The notes beneath the pieces are model-generated. The model saw only the letters and a list, made by a program, of their open reading frames with translations. It did not search any database and had not been told where the DNA came from. Below are positions 35,001 through 44,896 of a DNA stretch of 64,000 nucleotides, piece after piece; positions within the stretch are counted from its first letter, which is position 1, and each line of letters opens with the position of its first letter. Origin of the DNA: Tetradesmus obliquus (taxonomy: Eukaryota; Chlorophyta; Chlorophyceae; Sphaeropleales; Scenedesmaceae). Location: assembly GCA_030272155.1 (NCBI GenBank), contig CP126197.1, positions 2,046,001-2,110,000 of the forward strand. The letters are read 5' to 3'. Made by a program: the position numbers and the translations under genes.

Positions 35001-38000
35001 GCAAGGTGAGATGCATATGTTCATAGGGGGGGACAGGCTTGCAGGTGGTTTTGACCTTGTGATGCATCTGATGAGGGGTGTGTTTCTGTTCTCCCTCCGC
35101 AAGAGGCTTCACCTGTAATGTGCATGGCTGTAAATGCTCTAGCTTCACTCTCATATTAATCCCTGGTCCACCTCACCCGTTTCCAGCCCTGCCGCCCCCC
35201 CCCCTCCCCCGGGAAATTCCCGGGGGGGACGGCGCTGCCTCCACCAGCAGCAGCCTGACCGGTTCCTGAGAGGGTTGCAGCTGCCCTGTTCCTCCTCTGC
35301 TGCCCCTGCAGTGTCACTCTCATACACGCATTGGGGGGGGGGGGGGGCGAGAGTTGCCCCGAAGCGGACAGTGCAGTGGAGCTGTACTTCACCTACAGGG
35401 GCTGGCTGCGCTGCCTGTTCACATCGCGCAAGGCCATTGCCCGCGTCTTTGTGGCATGGGCAGAGGAAGTGCTGTTTTGCAGCCCACATGGGCACCTTTA
35501 TGTTTTGCAGCCCACATGGGCACCCTGCCCTGATGTGAAGTAGAGGTCCATGCTGCTCTTGATCGCGTCCTGCACGTGCCGTGCAGCATGACCCCCAATT
35601 TGGGGCTCATGCTGGACGCCGTTCAGCATCGGCTGGCCCTTGCGCGGCATGTAGATGTAGTCCTCTCCTGCCTTGAAGCTGCTCTCCTCTTTGGTGATAC
35701 TGTTCCTCAGGTTGCTCCTGTTGAGCACCCTGGCTACCTCTGCGACTTTGAAAAAGCCGCCCCTTGGGTCGCGCTCGCCCCTGCAGGTGATGTGGTGTGT
35801 CTGAACATCGCTGGTAGAGCGCAGCAGCTCATGCTCATCCAGCTCCAGCAGGGGCAGCAGCTCTGTGTACTTGTACTTGGCGTGCACCGCGGCCGATGCT
35901 GGCTCATCGCTAGGCAGCGTTGCTGGCTCCGCTGGCTGCATAGCCTTGGCCAGGTCCAGGCGGCAAATCTCAAGGGCGTCTGAATAGGAAGGGGAGGATG
36001 CGGGACTTGCCCACAAAGCTCAAGCACACCGCATGAGTGGACTGCTGCACCAGCGTGTTCAATCTGTTCACAAAACTGCCCTGCCGTGTCTGTTGCTGCT
36101 GTTGGTGGGCGAATCGGTCCCAATCAACACATGTTTTGTATATAATAAGGGGCTAACTCGCCCATCTGTCAGCATACAAAAGTCTGCCTTCAGTTGAAGC
36201 TGCTGCTGGGTTGCCAGTTGGCCCCATGTAACTGGGCACTTGTAAACATGTCAGAGTCAGAGGCTGTTGGGTGCGTGGAGCGACTGTGTATCAACCAATG
36301 CTGCCGGCACCACCAGCCGCCTGTGCTGCGTACCCGCTGTACGGCTCGCTCAGCTGCAGCTGCTCCAAGTAGTCTGCAAGCTCGCTACAGGCCCACGCGC
36401 TGCGGTGCAGCCGCCCGTACTTGAGCTTGAGCAGCTGTGCCATGCCTGACACGCTAGTGGCATCAAAGCGGATGGTGTAAGCTCTGCTTGCAACGCCCTC
36501 CTGCCTGCGCAGCTGGCTGCTGGTGACCACCTTGATGCCTGTGCCCACCTTGATGAGGGCCGCCATGCGCTTGGTGATGCTGCCCACTTTGCTGAAGTCG
36601 CCGCTGGCGCTGCTGCGGATGTTGAACACGCGCGCTGTGCGGCGGCTGCTCTCTGGTGTGCTGAAGGCCTGGCAGGTCCTCAGGGAGTCCAGCTTTTCAC
36701 CTGTGAGGGTGATGGGCTGTGTTGCGTCAAGCACGTTGGCGACCCGCAAGGCACGCAGCAGCTCTGCAGTGACCTTGGCGCGTGCTTGCACCGGCAGTGT
36801 CATCTCGCCCCCGTCATCTGCCAGTGACGCTGCTGCTGTGTCCAGTGTCCTGCCGCAGGTGAGGACTGCCTGCAGCACCCTCAGGGGGGCTGCGCTGCTG
36901 TCTGCAGCGCTGTGCTGCTCAAAGAAGGCTGCGTCGAGTGCTTGGTTGCTGATGCCCCAGGCCCTGCAGTAGAAGTAGCGCTCCAGTGACTCCTTCTGCT
37001 CCCTCTTGAGCTGGTTGCACAGCTGCAGTGCTGTGAGCACATCAGCCTCGCTGCTGTCAATCACGCGTGCGCCCAGCAGCACGGTTTGCTTGTTGTGCTG
37101 CGGCAGGGCCTTGTCGTCTGCTGCTTGCTTCTTCTCGTGCCAGGTGCCCCTGCTCCATTTGTGGCCAGCGTGCTCGATCAGCTTGATTGTCTCACGCAGG
37201 AAGCGCGCCCTGCCGTTGATGATTCGGGCATAGTTGTGGCTGGCCACCACCATGGCTGGGTGCGTGGCGCTGGGCAGCCTGGCCACCTCTCCAGTCTCCA
37301 GGGTCTCGTCATCGCGCGGCAGCTCCGCGTGGAAGCCCTCAGGCCAGGTGAGGTTCTCCTGCCAGCGTATGTGGTTGACTGCGTCTGCAGGTGTGAACTC
37401 CTCAGGCGCTCCGTGCCAGCTGAGGCCCTTGCACATGCAGTGCACGGTGGAGTCCTCCAGCTGCCTGATCCTGCCAGACATCTGCATGAGCCCCAGTGGC
37501 GGTGCTGCTGCACAGGTGCAGGAACATGGCGTGGAAGTGCTTCCGGTCAAAGTTGACTCCAGCTTCGATGCATAGTGACCACATCACCAGCCGCTTGATG
37601 ATCCAGTCGCTGTTGACAAACTGCACCCTCTTCTTCAGTGCGTCGTCTGCTGCTGAGTCGTACAGCAGCACCTCATCCTCCCTGAGCAGTGCCAGCTCTT
37701 CCACCAGGTGCTTCTTGAGGCTGTGCAGCACGTTGGCGCTCATGCTGGCCACTGCCACGTTCTGCCCTGCTGCCAGTGCCTGCACCAGCCTTGCTACCCA
37801 ATCCTGCTGATCGTTTGTGAACACCATGGTGCGTGGCTGGGGCCTCCAGGTGTTGCGCACCACGCGCATGTCCAGCTGCAGGCTCCTGAAGAAGGCCCGC
37901 GTCTCTGCGCCAAGGAATGCATCCATTGCCAGCACCCGCCTGCTTGCCTTGATGATGCTGCAGAATGTGTCAAAGGTGGCCGCCTGGCGCTCCTTGTGTG

Positions 38001-41000
38001 TCTTGGCTGTTGCGTGGTGCAGGGTGCTCTCGACCTGAGTGAGTGAGTGAGTGACTACCCAGGCCGCTCTGCAGCTCCTGGGTAAGTTAAGGCTAAGAGG
38101 GTGTGTGTGGCCAGGCTCTCGACCTCATCTAGCACCACCAGGTCGTAGCGAGGGATGATCCTGCCCCTGCGGCACACCATGGCGATGCTGTCCAGCTGCA
38201 CGATGGCGCGGTCTGCTGCTGAGAGGTCCCTGCTGTGCTCCTTTGCATCCATGTAGTTCTCAAAGCCCAGCGCCTGCAGGTCGCTGAGCATGTTGAGGCT
38301 GAGTGTCTGCCTGTAGGTTATGATCAGCACCCGCTTCGCCCCTCCTCCAGCTCCTGCACCAGGGTTGACAGCAGGCAGGTCTTGCCAGAGCCCATGGGGC
38401 TCTGAATGCCCAGCACATGGGTGCGCATGTGCATGAGCTTGTCCAGCTTTGTGTTGAGCAAGGTGATGTCAGCATCTGCTGGCTGTGCCGGTTGCATGTA
38501 CCTGTGGACTGTCTGCTGGCCTGCTGCTATTGGTGCCATATAATCCCGCCGCCTCCTTGCCAGGTATCTGCAGTGCACCTCCACGTCTCCTGCTGCGCTG
38601 AAGTTGTCGGTGAGGCTGCCGATCCTGAAGGTGCGGTTGCACCCAAAAGCGTGCACAAAGGCCTCGCTGCCAGCAAACCAGGCGGCGTAGTTGTTGCTGT
38701 TGTGTGCCTTGCCGCACCAGCACTGCTCTGTCCTGTCTGTGTGGTTGAACCTTGGTGCGTTGTCCCTGTCCCAGACGTTCTTGCCGCTGAGCCTCAGCAT
38801 GTAGGCTGTAGGGTGCTGCTGCAGGATGAGCTCCAGCATGCGCTCCTCAGCGTCAGAGTAGCTCACACTTGACGGCGGTGCCCTTGCTGCAGCGCTGCTT
38901 TCACTGCCCTGGTTCCTGGTCCTGCGCAAGCTGGCCTGCTGGCGCTCCACTGTGGGCAGCTGCAGCACATGGGGTGACCGGCCGCCCAGGTAGCTGACCA
39001 TGGCTTCTTCCAGGCTGTGGTTGGTGGCGATGTAGGCGGTGTTTGGGGTCCATGCTGCCATGTGCACTCCTGGCTTGGGGGGTTTGGTGGCGCCAGGCAG
39101 CCGCATCTCCCTGTCTCGTGTGTAGATGGAGCCATCGATGAGCTCGTGTTGCAGCAGCTCAGGCATGGCCTGCACCAGCCTGTTGTAAAAGTGCTTGGGC
39201 CCGTCGTGTGTTGCCTGAGCTGGGTGGTGGTGTGGCAGGCACAGTATGCTGCCGTCTGGCATCGTGTGGTGCAGGACCAGGTGCGCGCTGAACTTGACAG
39301 GGTAGTCTGTGAAGACCCACAGGAATGACTCAGCCTGCAGCTGCACGCTGAAGTCTTTGGCAGAAATGTCTGTGAGGGCCGCCTGCACCCTGCTGGTGAA
39401 GTCCTTCTTGCTGGCAAAGCATTCTGGCAGGCCGACGCTGCCATCAAAGTCCATGCAAAGCTTGCAGGGCTTGTCTGCAAGGATGATTTCGTAGGTGTGG
39501 TTCTTGTCAGCTGGCAGCCCGGTGAGCAGCTTCAGGAGGCGGAGGGGGTCGTCAATGGCCACAAAGTACCTCAGGTATGTGTGCTGCTCCACGTTGCCTT
39601 CTGGGCCCAGCTGGCCACACTGCAGCGTCGCCTGCAGCTGCATGGGTGCTCCAACCTCAGCTGCGTAGGCCTGCATGGGTGCTTTTGCTGCCCTGAAGCC
39701 GGCGAAGCCATGCCAGTCGATTCCGCGGCGCCTGACGACAGCAGTGGTATTCTGTGCCATTGCTGTCGGGTTCTGTCCTATCCTAGCTCACCAGCATTCC
39801 TGTGGCCTTAAGTGGCATGCGCGTACATGATGAGGGGCTTGGAGCACACGATGTGCCCACAAACCACCTTGGAAGGCCGTAGTGTTCACTTCAGCAGTTG
39901 CTCCTCTCTACACATGCCGACAGTAATGCATGTGCTGGTCTTAGGCACGCCAGCCGCTGCCACTGCTGCAGCAGCCTTTTTTGCAGCATACCTCGCTTGC
40001 CACAGCTTCTTGTAATGTTCGTGCCTGCTGTCAATATAAGCAGCAGCCCTTTTGCGCTCTCTCTCGCGGAACTCAGGATCTGTGTTGTACCTGTTCCTGT
40101 AGTAGCGGCTGCCAGCCTCCTTGTGGCTTTGTGTTGGCTGTTCCATGTTTGAGATAAATTACATTACTAACTCTGGCTTTAAGTGCGCCAACAAACACAC
40201 TTGATTTGGCTCCCTCACCACGCATGCTGCTGCTACTGCTGCCTGCTTGCAGAACGGCTACGACTACCGCTCCCCAGACTACGTGGACATCCTGCCGCCG
40301 AGCTGCAGCGGCCTGTGCCTGGCAGCAGTGATCACCCTGTGCTTTGTGGTGCTGACATACCTTCAGCCGCAGTCGCCTGCCAGGGCTGTGGTGCCGCGTG
40401 GGCGTGGTGGCAGGAGCGCAGCGCAGCCGCAGCAGACCCTGAACAACCCCAATGGTTTTGTGTGGGGCCCGTATGGCGGCCTGCAGCACGTGCCAGCAGC
40501 AGATGCTGATGACGAAGACGCTGGCGCAGATGCTCAGCCTGCCATGCGCGGCGTGGTTGGCGATGGGCTTGCAGACGTGGTCAACGCTGCCATCAGCGGC
40601 GCATCTGGCTTCCTGGGGAGCTGCTGGGGAAAGCTGAAGGCTGCAGGTGAGGCTGGGTGCTGAGCGGGGCTTTAGATGCAAGCTGTGGCAGGGCCTGCTG
40701 GGTGATGAATTGAAATTGAATGCAGTCGGCTTGTGTTTCCTCATCGATGCACTGCTGATCGTGCATGTAACGCCCCGTGCCACCCGAAAGTGCCCGCTTC
40801 CCCAGAGTAGAAACTTTCTACTGTGGGGGAGCGGGCACTTTTGGATTGCCCACTCTGTTGGTTGGGGTGGGCCCAGTTGCCTCGTGGCAGCAGGCAAGCA
40901 CTCTGGCAGCATGCTCAGCTGCTATGGCTACTTATATTTAGTGGCTTGACAGCAAGCTGTGGCAGGGCCTGCTGCAGTGCCAGATCGGCTTTTGGTCGGC

Positions 41001-44000
41001 TGTTGACTAATAGGCATGTGTCTTGGATGCCACGCAGGTGCTTCCCTGGCTCAAGCAGCTGCCCCCGCTGTCCCTGCCAGCCCTGCGCAGCGCCCCAAGC
41101 AGCAGCACAACAACCCCAGCTACTACAGCCACCGGTCCACGCTGGCTGGCGAGCTGAAGCTGCTGATGTGCCAGCTGCACACCAGCCTCCTGCCGGCAGA
41201 CCTGTGGGACTGGTACATGGTGCGCGCGGGGCGCAGCCAGGCCAGCATTAGCTGGCAGACGTACTTCAACAACTACTGCAAGGCCTTTGGCTCCCGCCTG
41301 CCCTACGTGCGTGAGGCTGGCCGCTCGCTGCTTGCTGTGGCCTTCAAGTCATCGCTGCTGAGCTGGTGAGCGTGTGGCTGCCTTTGCGTTTGGTGGCGGT
41401 GGTGCAGAGGGCTTGCAGGAAGCACTGTGGGGCGCACCTAGGTTGGGATTCCGACCCAGCTTTGCTTGCAGGAAGCACTGTGGGGCGCACCTAGGTCGGG
41501 ATTCCGACCCAGCTTTGCTTGCAGGAAGCACTGTGGGGCGCACCTGGGTCGAGATTCCGACCCAGATTTGCTTGCAGGAAGCACTGTGGGGCGGACCTAG
41601 GTCGGGATTCCGACCCAGCTTTGCTTGCAGGAAGCACTGTGGGGCGCACCTGGGTCGAGATTCTGACCCAGCTTTGCTTGCAGGAAGCACTGTGGGGCGC
41701 ACCTGGGTCGAGATTTTGACCCAGCTTGCTTGCAGGAAGCACTGTGGGGCGCACCTGGGTCAAGATTTTGACCCAGCTTGCTTGCAGGAAGCACTGTGGG
41801 GCGCACCTAGGTCGAGATTCTGACCCAGCTTGCTTGCAGGAAGCACTGTGGGGCGCACCTAGGTCGAGATTCTGACCCAGATTGCTTGCAGGAAGCACTG
41901 TGTGGCGCACCTGGGTCGAGATTCTGACCCAGCTTGCTTGCAGGAAGCACTGTGGGGCGCACCTGGGTCGAGATTCTGACCCAGCTTGCTTGCAGGAAGC
42001 ACTGTGGGGCGCACCTGGGTGGTGGAAAAGCACTTGAAGGGGCGTTTTAGGGCACAACCCCCCCTGTCCGTATTGTCACGGTACCTACGCTGTGTCTCTT
42101 GTTTCACTGCGTGCCTGCAGGCTGCCCACCAAGGTCAACCAGGCTCTCGTCAGCAGCCTGGCGCCCAGCAGCAGCAAGGCAGCTGGCCTGAAGGCAGCTC
42201 AGAAGCTGGCAGCTGTGTACCAGTACAACAAGTGCACGCCAGACGTGTGGCAGCACCTGGTGGACACTGTGCAGCAGCAGGGCAGCCTGGCAGGCATGCT
42301 GCTGCTGAAGGCTGGCCCGCTTGTCCACAGCGGCTACCGGCTGGCAGCCCCTGCAGACGGCTGCGACCTGCAGCACGTGGGCCTGACAGGCGCAGGTGCG
42401 CAGCTGCTGATGGCCCAGCTGGTGCTGAGGGTGCATGCAGGCAGCCAGCAGCTGTGGGGCGCGCTGCCAGAGGCACCCAGCAGGCCAGTGCTGCTGCAGT
42501 GCGCTCCTGACCTGCTGTGTGCCGACTGGGAGCAGCTGCAGCGGTCACTGGCTGCTCCAGCTGTGCAGCAAGGCACTGCCCTGCAGGCAGCCACAGCAGC
42601 TGTGATGTCAGCAATCAGCTCTGCAGCTGCTGTTGCAGCAGCCACTGGCAGGGGAGATGACCAAGCAGCAGCTGCAGCAGCGGCAGCAGCGGCAGGTGCA
42701 GCAGCAGCTGCAGTGAATGCTGTGCAGGTTTTTGGGGAGCTGGGTGGGAGTGCTGTGGCAGCAGTAGGGGCAGCAGCAGCAGAAGCAGCAGCCACACCAG
42801 AAGCAGGCTGTGACAGTGAGCCACCTGATGATGTTGCTGCAGGTGGATTTAGCCAGCCAGAGCATGCTGCAGAGTCCCTGTCTTCAGGCGCAGCCAGCCA
42901 GCCACCAGCAACACCAACACAGGTCACTTACAGCCCTGCCGCAGAGCAGCTGGAGCAAGCAGCAGGGTTCGCAGCAGCAGCAGAAGCCCTAGCAGCCGCC
43001 AGCCAGCCCTTCAGCAGCACTCTCAGGCGTGGTGCAGGCTTGCTGGTGCTGCTGCGCAATGGCTGGCGCGGCAAAGCGAGGCTGCTCAATGGCAGCCTGG
43101 TGATACGGGGGTTGCCGTACAGCTGCTACAGCATCGTGCAGCTGATGAGTCATGATGGGCTGCTGCTGCACCCAGGTCAGCAGCAGACAGTGAGCGTGCG
43201 TGTGGCTGCAGAGTTCCTGGGGTCTGGCAGGGCTGCTGTGGTTGGAGCCTGGAGCAAGCAGACCTTCAAGGTGGCTGTGTGGCCAGAGGGGACGCTGCTG
43301 CTGCACTGCCAGCCGCCCAAGCCAGTGGGCGGGAAGTTCAAAAGCTACAGTGCCGCCTGCACGCACACGCATGAAGCCCTGTTTGGCTGGACGCCAGCTG
43401 CCATCACTGCTGCGCTAGGTAAGAGAGCCTCCCTGAGAGTGGTGTGGCGTCTGGGTTGCCTAGGTTGGTGCCTTGGCCGTTGTATCTGTCGAGGGCTTGC
43501 AGGAAGGCAGTGATGTGTCTCTCTGCTGGGTCCCTGCGCCAGACGGCATGCAACCGTTCTGCGTTGCTGCTCAGGCCCTTGATTGCATCATATTGGCTTA
43601 TCTGCAGCTGAGACAGGGTGCGCTGCAGCTGCGCCCTCAGCTTTGTGGCAGGTGACGCTTCCTGTTGGGCTGGCTTGTGGCGCTTGCTTGTGCTGCGTGG
43701 TGTCTGTGTGAGCGTCGAAGCTGCAGCAGGGGTTCCTGCAGGGTCCAGCCTGACGGTGCGGCACTCCAGCACATCTGTCAGGTGCCTGTAGAAGTAGCTG
43801 AGGCATTGTGCCAGTGCATCTGCCATGTCGTGCTTCTGTGCGTGTGTCTCCCAGTCGAGCAGGTTGTGATGTTTCAAAGCAAACTGGTTGCCAGCCAGCG
43901 TGCTGCTGGGATGCAGCAGCCTGCTGACCACACGCACCACCTTGGCCTTGCGTGTCGCTCTTGGGTCCTGCCGCCAGCCGTGTATGCCCAGGAATGGATA

Positions 44001-44861
44001 GCGCTTTCTTGGATGTATTGTTTGCACCTGTTTCCCTTTCTGTAGGTAGTACATGGCAATGCACTGCTGCAGCTGGATGTTGAAGTACAGCCCTGCTGCT
44101 GCATCTGCATCCATGAACTGCTGCTCTACCAGCACCCAGTAGTCTCTGCCCTGCAGCAGCGTTTCCACAACAGCTGTGATGTCTGCAAGGTATCCCTGCA
44201 CCTCTGCTGTGTCCGTCACAAACGTTTGATGCACTTCAAGCAGCTTGTGCTTATTCATGTACACCACCTGCTGTGCTCCAGCATCAAACAGGCAGATGCC
44301 AGCATTCTGGCTGCCAACATCAATGGAAAGGCATATGGGGCCAGTTGTGGCTGTTCCCTGAGCATGTTTGCGTGGTATCATGTGCTGACATAGTTTTGTT
44401 CTTGGTGGCCTGCAGGACGCCTGCAGCTGCAGCAGACAGTGACACAGCAGCGGACTCGGCGGGCAGCAGCACAGCAGCAGCAGCAGCAGCAGCCAGAGCA
44501 GCAGCCGGCACCTGCTGTTGTGCCCAGCCCAGCTGCCAGCAGCGCACTTGGAGCTGAAGCAGCCTGCAGGAGCCCCCAGCAGCTGCTGGTTGCAGCCAGG
44601 TATGCTGTGACTGACCTGGTGCTTGTGCTTGACACAGCTGAGGTGGCAGCAGCATGCGAGCGTGTGATGAGCACAGCCAAGCCAGTGCTGCGGCTGGGAG
44701 TGGCGTCTGGGGCAGCAGCAGCAGCAGCAGCAGCAGCTGTCTCAGTTGTGACCCTGGGCCTGCGACAGCTCTGTACATCAGCCAGGGCAGGTGCTGCGCC
44801 AGCAGAGGGCGTTCTGGAAGGAGTGCTGGACGGCCTGACCCAGCTGGCAGGCAGCGGCGCC

Positions 44862-44896
<35 letters not shown>

